Origin: Eubacterium sp.
Lineage (GTDB): Bacteria > Bacillota > Clostridia > Lachnospirales > Lachnospiraceae
Reading direction: 5' to 3'
DNA length: 64,000 nt
Assembly (NCBI GenBank): GCA_024698585.1
Contig: JAILRB010000052.1
Span: 1 to 64,000 of the forward strand
Shown: positions 43,900 through 53,204 of the stretch, piece by piece
Position numbering within the stretch: the first letter of the stretch is position 1
Layout of the letters: every line of letters starts with the position of its first letter
Program-made: the position numbers and the translations under genes
Notes under the pieces: model-generated
The model's database searches: none
Seen by the model: the letters and a program-made list of their open reading frames with translations, nothing else
Told to the model about the DNA's origin: nothing

Positions 43900-45264
43900 T
43901 TGAAAATATTACATTATTCATTAGGCTTTCCGCCATACAGAAGTGGTGGATTAACGAAATATTGTATGGACCTGATTCGTGTCCAGAAAGAAAAAGGACA
44001 TGATGTGGCATTAATGTGGCCGGGAAAGTTTTTCCTTTCCGGTCATTTTGTGCGTTTTAAAAAGAGCACAAAAAAGGTAAATTCTGTGGGAAAAGTGGAA
44101 AGTGTGGAGTTAATGAATCCGCTTCCGGTTCCGCTGGACGAGGGAATTACGGATTTTGATGCTTATACAAGAGAATGTAAAAATCCGGAAGCTTTTGAGA
44201 AAATGTTAAAAGAAATTAAGCCGGATGTAATACACATTCATACGTTAATGGGATTATACCGTGAGTTTTTGGAAGTTGCCAAAGAACAAGGGATTCGATT
44301 AATTTTTACCAGTCATGATTATTTCGGGATTTGTCCAAAGGTTACTATGTTCCGAAATGGAGATGTTTGTAACGGAGATTGCAGTCGTTGCCGTGAATGT
44401 AATCAGGGAGCGTTATCCATAAAGAAAATCAAGTTGATGCAGTCTTCAACTTACCGGTTCTTAAAGGATAGTCCGCCGGTAAAATTGATGAGGAAAAGGC
44501 ACAGAAGTCAGTTTTTCCGGGAAGAGGTCGTGGAAGAGACCCCCTTGGAAATGACGGAAGAACAGATTAACTATCGGGAAGATTATATGGAATTGCGGCA
44601 TTATTATTTGGGAATGCTGGAATTGGTGGATGAAATCCAATTCAATAGTTCGGTTACGGAAATGGTATATCGACAGTTCATTCCGAAAAGTGTCCGGGGC
44701 CGGGTTATTAATATTTCTCATGAAAATATTAGAGATTGCCGCAGAAAAAAGGAATTCTCAAATCCGCTTAATATTATTTATCTGGCGCCTCCGAAGCCAT
44801 TTAAGGGATATGGGATTTTGAGAGAGGCATTGGATGAATTGTGGGAGGAAGGAAATGAAAACTTCCGCCTTCACATTTACGGGAATTCTGTTCCGAAAGC
44901 AGACTATCTGACAATTCATAAGCAGTTTGATTACAGTGAACTGGAACAGATTTTTGAAACAATGGATTTATTGGTGGCACCGAGTATCTGGTATGAGACC
45001 TTCGGGTTTACTGTTCTGGAGGCGTTGAGCTTTGGCGTGCCTGTTTTGGTAAGTAACCGGGTTGGATGTAAGGACCTGTTGGATGGCGGATATTTTGGAA
45101 TGGTAATTCAGCCGACGAAAGAAGATTTAAAAATGGCGATTCAATATGCGACAGAACATCCGGAATTGTTAAAAGAGTACAATCGAAGAATTGTGGAAGA
45201 AATGGATTTGTCAAAGGTGCTTCATTTTTCGGAAGAAATTGAAGCAATGTATGGGGAGGAATAA
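43900..45264 (+). CDS. GT4 family glycosyltransferase
   Basis: 454 residues from a TTG start with GAGGT just upstream. No ATG is placed better; the N-terminus LKILHYSLGFPPYRSGGLTKY is exactly what a GT4 start should look like. Unusual for the family is a Cys-rich loop, CPKVTMFRNGDVCNGDCSRCREC (split, about 147-170), which may bind a metal. The C-terminal half has NIIYLAPPKPFKGYGILREA and PSIWYETFGFTVLEALSFGVPV (split, about 365-386). Acceptor and donor sugars are unknown. It lies 14 bases after the rhamnosyltransferase gene. Confidence 0.88.
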   Translation: MKILHYSLGFPPYRSGGLTKYCMDLIRVQKEKGHDVALMWPGKFFLSGHFVRFKKSTKKVNSVGKVESVELMNPLPVPLDEGITDFDAYTRECKNPEAFEKMLKEIKPDVIHIHTLMGLYREFLEVAKEQGIRLIFTSHDYFGICPKVTMFRNGDVCNGDCSRCRECNQGALSIKKIKLMQSSTYRFLKDSPPVKLMRKRHRSQFFREEVVEETPLEMTEEQINYREDYMELRHYYLGMLELVDEIQFNSSVTEMVYRQFIPKSVRGRVINISHENIRDCRRKKEFSNPLNIIYLAPPKPFKGYGILREALDELWEEGNENFRLHIYGNSVPKADYLTIHKQFDYSELEQIFETMDLLVAPSIWYETFGFTVLEALSFGVPVLVSNRVGCKDLLDGGYFGMVIQPTKEDLKMAIQYATEHPELLKEYNRRIVEEMDLSKVLHFSEEIEAMYGEE

Positions 45265-45266
45265 AA

Positions 45267-46031
45267 ATGTCATTGCCCAAAATCATTCATTATTGTTGGT
45301 TCGGAGCAAATATGCCAGACGCAGAGCAGGAATGCATTGCGACCTGGAAGCAGTGGATGCCGGAATATGAATTAAGACTTTGGAATGAAAAGAATATTGA
45401 CTTCGAGCAGTGTGCATATGCGAAGCAGGCTTATGAGCAGAAAGAGTATGCCTTCCTGAGTGATTATGTCCGGGCAAAAGTGTTGTATGAACAGGGCGGA
45501 ATCTATCTGGACACCGATATGATGTTGTTTCAAAAAATTTCCGAGACGGAGAAAAACTTTGTAGGGTTTGAACGGAAAAATTTTGTAGGAACCGCCATCA
45601 TTGGTTGTGAACCGAAGAATCCTGTGATCCGGGAACTGTTGGACTATTATGAAAAGAGTTCTTTCCTGAATATTAAGGGACAACCCAATCGGATTGCCAA
45701 TGTATCTGTACTGACAGATATTTTCAAGGAAAAAGGATTACAGTTAAACGGAGAAAGGCAGCAGGTTGCCGGATTCTGTGTTTATGAGAGAGAAAAATTT
45801 TTTCCGAAGAAGGTTAATGAGGGACAATTTCAGATTGCGGATCAGACTGAAGCAGTTCATTTGTGCAGTAACAGCTGGATGTCTGAACGAGAAAAACGTC
45901 GGGGAAAAAACAAAGTCTGGATTCATGTGACGAGACCACTGCTGAGAAAATTCCGTGCAGCAGGAATTCGGATTGTAGGGAAAGAACGGGTGAAAAAAAT
46001 AGAAATCAGATTAAGAAATCGATTGAGGTAA
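45267..46031 (+). CDS. GT32-type glycosyltransferase (DXD sugar-binding)
   Basis: 254 residues. LPKIIHYCWFG (about 3-13), WKQWMPEYELRLWNEKN, then YAFLSDYVRAKVLYEQGGIYLDTDMM (split, about 66-91) with the DXD metal motif, mark the Gly_transf_sug family (OCH1-like). GGGGAGGAATAAAA precedes ATG. Only 2 bases separate it from the preceding stop. Confidence 0.92.
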   Translation: MSLPKIIHYCWFGANMPDAEQECIATWKQWMPEYELRLWNEKNIDFEQCAYAKQAYEQKEYAFLSDYVRAKVLYEQGGIYLDTDMMLFQKISETEKNFVGFERKNFVGTAIIGCEPKNPVIRELLDYYEKSSFLNIKGQPNRIANVSVLTDIFKEKGLQLNGERQQVAGFCVYEREKFFPKKVNEGQFQIADQTEAVHLCSNSWMSEREKRRGKNKVWIHVTRPLLRKFRAAGIRIVGKERVKKIEIRLRNRLR

Positions 46032-46035
46032 TCTT

Positions 46036-47397
46036 ATGTGGAATCAGGTATGTGGGAAAATCTTTACAGATTACACCATGGAATTAAAAAATAGAGAAAT
46101 ACGATATTTTGTTCTTCGAAACTATGAAAAACTTCCGGAACAGAATATTGGAAAAGATGTAGATATTATTGTTGAGCCAAAGAAGAAAAAAGAGGCTGTA
46201 AAGCTTCTTAAGGAGGTTTATAAGAAGAATGGCCTGGAATATTATGATGAAGCCGTATTTGACCAGATGACCTGTACTCATGGCATGGGACTTGAGAAAA
46301 AAACAGGCATTCATATTGATGTAATCGGTGGATATTTAGCCCGTGGTTTTGAATTGTATTCCTTTGATGAATTATACCGGCATGTCATGTTATATAAGGA
46401 CTTTTATGTCTTGGGAGAATTGATGGATGGAGTCATGCTTTTGGTATATAAACTGTTCGGATATAAAAAACCAAAACTGAAAGAGAAGTACCGGGAAAAA
46501 ATTTATGAAATCTATCAGAAGTATCCTAAGGACTATCAAAAGGAATTAGAAAAGCTGACGGATTCAAAGTTTGCTGAAGAAACCGTGGCACTGATTAGAG
46601 AAAAAGATTTTGACCGGATTATTGAGAACAATGAGCAGTTTTCCAAAAAGCTCACCCATTATGCGTATAAGAAAGCGCGTTTTAAAACATGGGGAAGGAG
46701 ATTACGGTTTCTCTGGCAGAAGGCGGAAAGATCTATCTTTCGGTATCGGAAATATCGTAGGGTTTTTGCAGTGTTGGCACCGGATGGAACAGGAAAGACC
46801 ACTTTTTTGGATACGTTGATTGAACAACTGAATAAGTATTATGTCAGTGATTCGTCAGACGGAAAGTTCAATGTTTATCATTTCCGACCAACAATCCTTC
46901 CCAATCTGGGAGCCGTAGGGGAAAAGGCAGGAGTCATGGAGCAGGATAAGGATTTTACAAATCCTCATCGAAGCAAGCCGGCAAACCCAATCAGTTCTTT
47001 CATTCGAATGGGCTATTATATGTTGGATTACATCATTGGATGGCAGAAATGTGTCAGAAACGATGTACGGTGTGACAGATATTCTGTTTTTGATCGCTAT
47101 AGTTATGATTTTATTGTGGATCCGAAACGAAGCAAAATCAGATTGCCGATGGTGATTCGAAAAATGTTCGTGGCGTTAACGCCGAAGCCACCGATTGTAT
47201 TTGTTTTAAAAGCGGAGGCGGAAACCATTTATCAAAGAAAACAAGAGTTGACACGAGAAGAGATTCAAAGACAGTTAGAAGTTTATGGAAAACTGGCAAA
47301 GAGTGGAAAAAGATTTCACACGATTAATGCGGAACAATTGCCGGAGAAAATGGCCGAAGAAGCATTGGAAATTATTTTTAAGAAGTATTGTAGTTAG
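46036..47397 (+). CDS. Fusion of nucleotidyltransferase-like and thymidylate-kinase-like domains
   Basis: 453 residues. The N-terminal domain (about 10-150) has YFVLRNYEKLPEQNIGKDVDIIV (split), the layout of minimal nucleotidyltransferases found in polysaccharide loci. The C-terminal domain (about 235-450) begins with RRVFAVLAPDGTGKTTFLDTL (split; P-loop APDGTGKTT about 249-257). DRYSYDFIVDPKR (about 355) and a LID-like RKQELTREEI (about 407) follow as in thymidylate kinases. Similar two-domain proteins occur in Clostridial and Bacteroidetes polysaccharide clusters, but the reaction is not known. A kinase for a sugar or polyol, or a modifier of a carrier, is possible. Confidence 0.8.
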   Translation: MWNQVCGKIFTDYTMELKNREIRYFVLRNYEKLPEQNIGKDVDIIVEPKKKKEAVKLLKEVYKKNGLEYYDEAVFDQMTCTHGMGLEKKTGIHIDVIGGYLARGFELYSFDELYRHVMLYKDFYVLGELMDGVMLLVYKLFGYKKPKLKEKYREKIYEIYQKYPKDYQKELEKLTDSKFAEETVALIREKDFDRIIENNEQFSKKLTHYAYKKARFKTWGRRLRFLWQKAERSIFRYRKYRRVFAVLAPDGTGKTTFLDTLIEQLNKYYVSDSSDGKFNVYHFRPTILPNLGAVGEKAGVMEQDKDFTNPHRSKPANPISSFIRMGYYMLDYIIGWQKCVRNDVRCDRYSVFDRYSYDFIVDPKRSKIRLPMVIRKMFVALTPKPPIVFVLKAEAETIYQRKQELTREEIQRQLEVYGKLAKSGKRFHTINAEQLPEKMAEEALEIIFKKYCS

Positions 47398-47409
47398 TTG
47401 GAGAAACAG

Positions 47410-48648
47410 ATGAATAAAGAAAAGGTATTCGTATCTGCATACGCCTGCGAACCGCATCTGGGATCAGAAATTGGTGTCGGTTGGAATTGGGTAATTCAAA
47501 TGTCAAAGTACTTTGACTTGTGGGTGCTTACCAGAAAAAGCAATCAATTGAATATAGAAAATTGGCTGAAGCAGCAGTCGGAACCTTGTAATATTCATTT
47601 TGTGTATTATGATATTCCGGCAATACTCCGGTTTTGGAAAAAAGGACTGCGAGGAGTTCGTACGTACTATAATTTGTGGCAGATGGCAACCAATAAAATT
47701 GTCAAAAAGACCATGAAAGAAAATGATATTAAAATTTATCATTTACTGACTTACGGAAATTCTCTGTGGGGGGCAAGCCGCTATGGAATGAAGCAGTTTT
47801 TTGTCTGGGGTCCTACCGGAGGAGTGGATTTAATCCCAAGGCGGTTTGTGGCATATTATGGAATTAAATTCCGTATCAGAGAATTAATTCGAACAATGGT
47901 CATTAAGACATTGCCACTGAATATAGGTTTTCAGAAACGATGTAAGCATGCCAATTTAATTTTGTGCAAGTCGGAATCCATGTATGAGGCAATTCCGGAA
48001 CAATACCGGAGCAAAGCAAAGCTTTTTACGGATTGTGCCGTGAACGGCGAATTATTGCAGGAAAATGTGGTAGAGGATAGGAAAGAGATTCAGTATATTA
48101 CAGTAGGAAGACTGGATGCCTGGAGAAACTTTGATGTATTGATTGAAGCCTTCTGCCTGGCATATCAGGAAAAACCGAATATACGTCTGGATATTGTTGG
48201 AGAAGGAAGAGATGAGAACCGATTAAAGTCCCTGATTAGAATTCGTGGAATGGAACAGATAATTCATATGACGGGTCAGGTTTCTATGAATCGGTACTAT
48301 GAGATGATGAGAAATGCAGATGTGGTGGTGAATTCTTCCTACAAGGAAGGTGCGGTTACCATGGCGTTTGATTCCATGGCCATGGGGAAACCATTGATTT
48401 GTATTGAAACCGGTGGCTACACGAAACATTTTTCTGAATCGTCTGCAATGATTCTTCCAAGGGGAGAACGAAAAGATTTAATTGAATCATTGAGGCGAGC
48501 CATATTATCTGCCACTGATTTGGAAACAAGAAAGACCATGAGCAGAGAAATCTATAAGATTGCCTGTGAAAAGACATGGGAGAAAAAAGGAAAGGAAATA
48601 TGCAGGGAAATCATGACTGCATATTCCGGGAAAAAGGAAGAATCATGA
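47410..48648 (+). CDS. GT4 family glycosyltransferase (paralogue 1)
   Basis: 412 residues from ATG 47410; TTGGAG just upstream is its ribosome site, so the open frame from 47398 is not used. The N-terminus VFVSAYACEPHLGSEIGVGW is strikingly like that of the transferase at 49763. Donor-binding motifs include TVGRLDAWRNFDVLIEAF (about 227-244) and NSSYKEGAVTMAFDSMAMGKP (split, about 300-320). The next gene overlaps by 4 bases (ATGA). Confidence 0.9.
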   Translation: MNKEKVFVSAYACEPHLGSEIGVGWNWVIQMSKYFDLWVLTRKSNQLNIENWLKQQSEPCNIHFVYYDIPAILRFWKKGLRGVRTYYNLWQMATNKIVKKTMKENDIKIYHLLTYGNSLWGASRYGMKQFFVWGPTGGVDLIPRRFVAYYGIKFRIRELIRTMVIKTLPLNIGFQKRCKHANLILCKSESMYEAIPEQYRSKAKLFTDCAVNGELLQENVVEDRKEIQYITVGRLDAWRNFDVLIEAFCLAYQEKPNIRLDIVGEGRDENRLKSLIRIRGMEQIIHMTGQVSMNRYYEMMRNADVVVNSSYKEGAVTMAFDSMAMGKPLICIETGGYTKHFSESSAMILPRGERKDLIESLRRAILSATDLETRKTMSREIYKIACEKTWEKKGKEICREIMTAYSGKKEES

Positions 48649-49766
48649 GAGTTATTTTAGTAACACACGGAAAAGTGAATCCGCAGGGACATAATGGAAT
48701 TAGCCGGGTAGTATATTATTTAAATAAATACGAAAAACAGATTGGGATTCAGAGTGAAATCTGGTCTGTAGTTGATGGAGTGAAAAAGGAAGAGCTGTTT
48801 GAACGTAGCAGCGAAGTGACCGTGAATTGTTTTCCGAGAATCAAGTTGTGGAAAGGAAAGAAGAATGACTTCTGTAAAAGGATTCTCCAGGAAAAGGATT
48901 CCATTGATTTAGTACATTTTCATATGCCTTGGTTGATGGATAAGCTGACCATTGCAAAAGCCTGTGATGCAGCAGGAATCCCATATATTGTAACAGGACA
49001 CTCTGCCTATTCCGGAAGCCAGAAGCAGTCCTGGAAGATGAAATTAGGGAAGAAGTATGAACTGCCGTTTTTAAATCGTGCAAAAGCAGTTCATGCTATT
49101 ACCAGAGAAGAAAGCACAGAGTTTCGAAAATTTGGAATCCATACAGGACTGTTTGTGATTCCGAATTCCATTGAAGATATTGAACGAACAAAACCATATG
49201 AAGTGAGCAAGGACGGAAAAATCAGAATTCTGTTCATGGGTGAACTTCGCGCACAGAAAAACATTGATGGATTGATTCGTGCAGTTTCGCTTTTGGAAGA
49301 GGAAAAGCGAGCAGCAGTACTGTTTCAGATTATAGGACCGGACTCCCGAGGGAACATGGAAAAGCTAAAGAAGCTGGCAAACGATTTGAAGGTTAGCGAA
49401 TGTTTTGAATTTTTAGGTGGAGTGTTCGGAGAAGAACGAAAACAATACTTTGAAAATGCAGATTTATATATTACGCCTTCTCTTTCCGAGGTGGTATCTC
49501 TTTCTGCCATTGAAGCAATGGCCTATGGAATTCCGCAGATTGCCACAAGACAGGCGGATTTCTCTTATCTTTATCGGGAGGATTTTTTCGCAATGTGTGA
49601 GAACTATCCTCAGGATATGGCAAGAGCCATTGAAGAGATGTTGGATCGTAAGGAAGAGTTTCCGGCATTGTCAGCGAATGCCAGAAAGGCATATGAAAAA
49701 TTTTTTACATGGGATAAAAATGTAAAGAAGTTTGAGAAAGAATATCAGAGGATCATAGAACAATGA
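48645..49766 (+). CDS. GT4 family glycosyltransferase
   Basis: 373 residues from ATG 48645, which overlaps the preceding stop; the open frame reaches back to 48576, but that start has no ribosome site. VTHGKVNPQGHNGISRVVYY (about 6-25) is the acceptor-side loop. FMGELRAQKNIDGLIRAV (about 202-219) and TPSLSEVVSLSAIEAMAYG (about 288-306) form the donor site. It also overlaps the next gene by 4 bases. Confidence 0.9.
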   Translation: MRVILVTHGKVNPQGHNGISRVVYYLNKYEKQIGIQSEIWSVVDGVKKEELFERSSEVTVNCFPRIKLWKGKKNDFCKRILQEKDSIDLVHFHMPWLMDKLTIAKACDAAGIPYIVTGHSAYSGSQKQSWKMKLGKKYELPFLNRAKAVHAITREESTEFRKFGIHTGLFVIPNSIEDIERTKPYEVSKDGKIRILFMGELRAQKNIDGLIRAVSLLEEEKRAAVLFQIIGPDSRGNMEKLKKLANDLKVSECFEFLGGVFGEERKQYFENADLYITPSLSEVVSLSAIEAMAYGIPQIATRQADFSYLYREDFFAMCENYPQDMARAIEEMLDRKEEFPALSANARKAYEKFFTWDKNVKKFEKEYQRIIEQ

Positions 49767-50980
49767 ACATTTTAGCAATTGCCTATGCCTGCGAGCCAAA
49801 TCGAGGCTCAGAGCCGGGGGTGGGATGGAACTGGGTAAAGTTAATAGCGAACCAGCCGGATGTGAGGATTACCGTGGTGACCAGAGCGAACAATAAACCG
49901 GTAATCGACAAGTATCTGGAAGAAAAAGATGATATGAAGGCGGAGTTTCTTTACTATGATCTGCCGCAGAGCGTCTTGAAATACAAGCATGGAGACCGAG
50001 GAATAAAATTATTCTTTACCCTGTGGCAAAAAGGCGTGATTAAGTATCTGAAGAAAAATGTGACATTGGATGACTATGACTTGGTATGGGACTTCAATTT
50101 TGGAAGTTTGAATCTTCCGTTATATACCTATAAATTGAAAAAGCGTTATGTTGTAGGTCCGGTAAGTACAAAAAAGAAAATGCCGAAGCCGTATATTAAT
50201 GAATTGTCAACGAAAGCGAAAATGAAGTATTTGTTGCAGCAGGTGTTAAAGGAGCACCTTTTCCTAAACCCTGTTGTCTGGAAGGCTTTGAAAAAGTCGG
50301 ACAGAGTGGTACTATGTAATGAGATGTCCAGGGAGTTTTTGCCGAAGACGAAACAGGTCGGAGCAGAAGTTGTATTTCACAATGGTCTGGTGCGAGAGGA
50401 TTATCCGGATGTTTCAGTAGAACAGCATGGTGAAAAATTGGAAATGATTTATTCCGGTCGGCTGATTGATACGAAGAATCTGGAAACTGCCATTGAGGCC
50501 TTGAAAATAGTCAAGGAAGCGGGGAAGGATTTTTCGCTTGATATTTTCGGGAAAGGGCCGCTTAAGGAAAAACTTCAGAGAATGGTGAAGACATATGGAT
50601 TAGAACAGGAAATTGTATTTCATCAGAAAGTGACTCAGAAGGAATTGTTTGAGGAATATACGAAAAAAGACATTTATTTGTTCCCGAGTCTTTTGGAAAT
50701 TTCATCCACTTCCGTAATGGAAGCAATGTATTGTGGATTGTTACCAATTTGTTTGGAAATACGATGTATGGATTTCATTTTCAAGGATTCGCCGATTGTA
50801 AAAGTTCCTTGCATTAGTCCAAAAGAAGATGCAAAAGCTTTAGCAGAGGCGATGCTTGCATTGACGCCGGAGGAAATATTCCAAAAGCGGAAGGAGAGTC
50901 GGAAGAAAGCGGAAGAGAGTTTTCTTTGGGAAACCAGGGAGGCTACTGTGAAGGAACTTCTTGAGAGGATTAGAGAATAA
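49763..50980 (+). CDS. GT4 family glycosyltransferase (paralogue 2)
   Basis: 405 residues. The start ILAIAYACEPNRGSEPGVGW shares the YACEP-x2-GSE-x-GVGWNW motif with the transferase at 47410, so the two probably arose by duplication and recognise related acceptors. YSGRLIDTKNLETAIEAL (about 231-248) and FPSLLEISSTSVMEAMYCG (about 307-325) form the C-terminal donor site. ATGA overlap upstream and TAATG overlap downstream couple it to both neighbours. Confidence 0.9.
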   Translation: MNILAIAYACEPNRGSEPGVGWNWVKLIANQPDVRITVVTRANNKPVIDKYLEEKDDMKAEFLYYDLPQSVLKYKHGDRGIKLFFTLWQKGVIKYLKKNVTLDDYDLVWDFNFGSLNLPLYTYKLKKRYVVGPVSTKKKMPKPYINELSTKAKMKYLLQQVLKEHLFLNPVVWKALKKSDRVVLCNEMSREFLPKTKQVGAEVVFHNGLVREDYPDVSVEQHGEKLEMIYSGRLIDTKNLETAIEALKIVKEAGKDFSLDIFGKGPLKEKLQRMVKTYGLEQEIVFHQKVTQKELFEEYTKKDIYLFPSLLEISSTSVMEAMYCGLLPICLEIRCMDFIFKDSPIVKVPCISPKEDAKALAEAMLALTPEEIFQKRKESRKKAEESFLWETREATVKELLERIRE

Positions 50981-51819
50981 TGCAGAAAGTATCAGCAATT
51001 ATTTTAAATTATAATAGTAGTAAGGACTGTGAAAAATGTATTTCCTTTTTGCAGAAACAGGATTATGAAGATTTTGAAATTATTTTGGTGGATAATAATT
51101 CTTCCGATGAAAAGGAAGAAGAACGTCTGCAGTCCTTATGTGAAAAGACGGATGTCGGGTTAATCGTGAACAGAGAAAATCTCGGCTATGCTGCAGGAAA
51201 CAATATTGGATTGCGAGAAGCCGTGGCGAAAGGTGCTCGCTGGTGTATGATTATTAATCCGGATGTTGAGTTAAGGGATTCTGACTATATTCGTCATATG
51301 ATTGAAAGAATAAATGATTATGATGATGTTGCCATTGCGGCCAGCAGTGTGGTCATGCCGGATGGACAATTACAGAATCCGCAGAAGGAATCCACATTTT
51401 TCTATGATGTGTTATGGCCATTGCAATATTTAAAAAAGAAAGAAGAAAATTCCAATTGGAATGTGGAAAAGCAGGAAACGAAATATTGTGAAAAGATATC
51501 TGGGTGTTGCCTGTTCCTGAACAGCGAGTTCCTAAAGGAAATCAATTATCTGGACGAATATACCTTTTTATATTGTGAGGAAGCAATTGTGTGCCGACAG
51601 GCGATTCAGCGTGGAAAACATGTGCTGTATGTTCATGATTGTACAGCTTATCATGAACACATTGCAAAAGAAAAGAGTCCTGCAAAGGGGCGCATGAAAA
51701 TATTCTTAAAGAGCAGACGCTATTTTATTAGAAAATACAGTGGTTATAATAAAGTGCAGATTGCACTGGCACTGTGTTCCAATAAGATTGAGGAATGGAT
51801 ATGGAATCTTAAGGGGTAG
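50980..51819 (+). CDS. GT2 family glycosyltransferase
   Basis: 279 residues. VSAIILNYNSSKDCEKCI (about 4-21), ILVDNNSSDEKEEE and NRENLGYAAGNNIGLREA (about 68-85), then MIINPDVELRD (about 94-104, the DXD-equivalent), define the rhamnosyl/WbbL-type GT2 group. It has no membrane helix. It acts on the lipid-linked repeat unit in the cytoplasm. It begins on the stop of the previous gene. Confidence 0.92.
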   Translation: MQKVSAIILNYNSSKDCEKCISFLQKQDYEDFEIILVDNNSSDEKEEERLQSLCEKTDVGLIVNRENLGYAAGNNIGLREAVAKGARWCMIINPDVELRDSDYIRHMIERINDYDDVAIAASSVVMPDGQLQNPQKESTFFYDVLWPLQYLKKKEENSNWNVEKQETKYCEKISGCCLFLNSEFLKEINYLDEYTFLYCEEAIVCRQAIQRGKHVLYVHDCTAYHEHIAKEKSPAKGRMKIFLKSRRYFIRKYSGYNKVQIALALCSNKIEEWIWNLKG

Positions 51820-51879
51820 GTGGAAAAACGAAGAAGAAAAGTGCCTTCTGTTTGAAACAAGAGGCAGTAGGAGAAGAAG

Positions 51880-53187
51880 ATGCAGATTAAAATAAATACA
51901 AAAACAGAAATCATGTGGATTGTTGTTGCGCTGTATCTGTTGAAGAGATATGTGATAGAAGTGGAAATGTTTTTCTTGTTAATGGCAGGAGTTCTTGCCA
52001 TTTATACACTTAGAAAGCAGGCAATCTCTATTCCAAAAATACCGGGATTGTGGATTTATGTGGCTCTTTTAGGATTTATGTGTGTGTTAGGAACAATAAA
52101 TCACCCGATTTCTCTTGTGGAAAGAGACGCGTTTTATGAATTTTATCCGGTTTTATATTTGTTTTTTGGATATTATATTTTTGATTATTATAGAAACCAT
52201 GATAAATCCATATGGAAAACGGTTTGTTTGTGCTTGTTCATATCCACAGTCGTGTGTTTGATTCGAGGTGTGGCAGAGGTTTCCGTCGGTGCAAACTTTG
52301 GGATGTTTCGAGACGCATTTAGCGCAGAAGTGCAGAACATTTCGGTAATTGCGCCGATACTAATGTGCAGAACGTTCCTTTACAAGGAAGAAACATTTTC
52401 CAAATCGAAAGATTTATTTCTTTGCTTGGCATGGGGAGCTCAGATGCTTCTGAATTTGAGTCGAGTTGCAATCGTAAATGTTTTTGCGGGAATTATTATT
52501 ATGTTTCTTTGCGGAACAATCAGTGGAAAAATTAAAACGAAAAACTATTTCAGGGTATTTGTGATGGTGGCAGTTTTGGTCGCAATGGGTGGATTGATTT
52601 TTTCTGTTATGCCGAAAGATGCTACAGACAGACTGGCAGAAAAAATAGAAAATACCTTTACAGAAATTAATGCGAAAAAAACTTATGGAACCAGCGGTGA
52701 TGCTCAGACAGACTGGAGAGGTTATGAAATTCAATGTGCGCAGAATCAGTGGAGTAAATATTCCACAATGGAACAGATTTTCGGGAAGGGAAATGGAACG
52801 CTGATTAGCATTCATTATGTTCCGGAAGCATGGAAAGACACTGTGGAAATTCAGAATCAAAAATTAGGTGTAACCATTCTTCATAATACGTATTATACAT
52901 ATCTGATTAAAGGTGGTGTATTATCCATTTTGATATTGCTGTATTTCATCGGAGCAAACCTGATTCGAGGGGTACGAAGAATCAAGAGCCAGGACAAGGA
53001 GACGATTTTCTGGGGAATTGTATTGATTGCGATATCTTTAGCGATTCTGACGAATGCCTACGTTGTAAGAACGATGATTAGCAAGGGAAGCGAAATGATG
53101 ATCATCATTCTGGTGGGATGGATTAACGCAAGGTTGAATGAACCAAGAAACATTGGAAAAACTGAAGTGGAAATGCGAGAAGTATAG
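51880..53187 (+). CDS. Wzy-like polysaccharide polymerase (O-antigen ligase family)
   Basis: 435 residues with about ten hydrophobic helices and a long exposed loop (about 245-335) before the last helices, which is the Wzy/O-antigen-ligase topology. RGYEIQCAQNQWSKYS and FGKGNGT lie in the loop, and HNTYYTYLIKGG (about 337-348) matches the H-N-x-Y motif common in WzyC-type proteins. It would join repeat units on the outer membrane face. AGGAGAAGAAG precedes ATG 51880. The flippase follows. Confidence 0.85.
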   Translation: MQIKINTKTEIMWIVVALYLLKRYVIEVEMFFLLMAGVLAIYTLRKQAISIPKIPGLWIYVALLGFMCVLGTINHPISLVERDAFYEFYPVLYLFFGYYIFDYYRNHDKSIWKTVCLCLFISTVVCLIRGVAEVSVGANFGMFRDAFSAEVQNISVIAPILMCRTFLYKEETFSKSKDLFLCLAWGAQMLLNLSRVAIVNVFAGIIIMFLCGTISGKIKTKNYFRVFVMVAVLVAMGGLIFSVMPKDATDRLAEKIENTFTEINAKKTYGTSGDAQTDWRGYEIQCAQNQWSKYSTMEQIFGKGNGTLISIHYVPEAWKDTVEIQNQKLGVTILHNTYYTYLIKGGVLSILILLYFIGANLIRGVRRIKSQDKETIFWGIVLIAISLAILTNAYVVRTMISKGSEMMIIILVGWINARLNEPRNIGKTEVEMREV

Positions 53188-53204
53188 AGTAATTGGAGAA
53201 GAAA

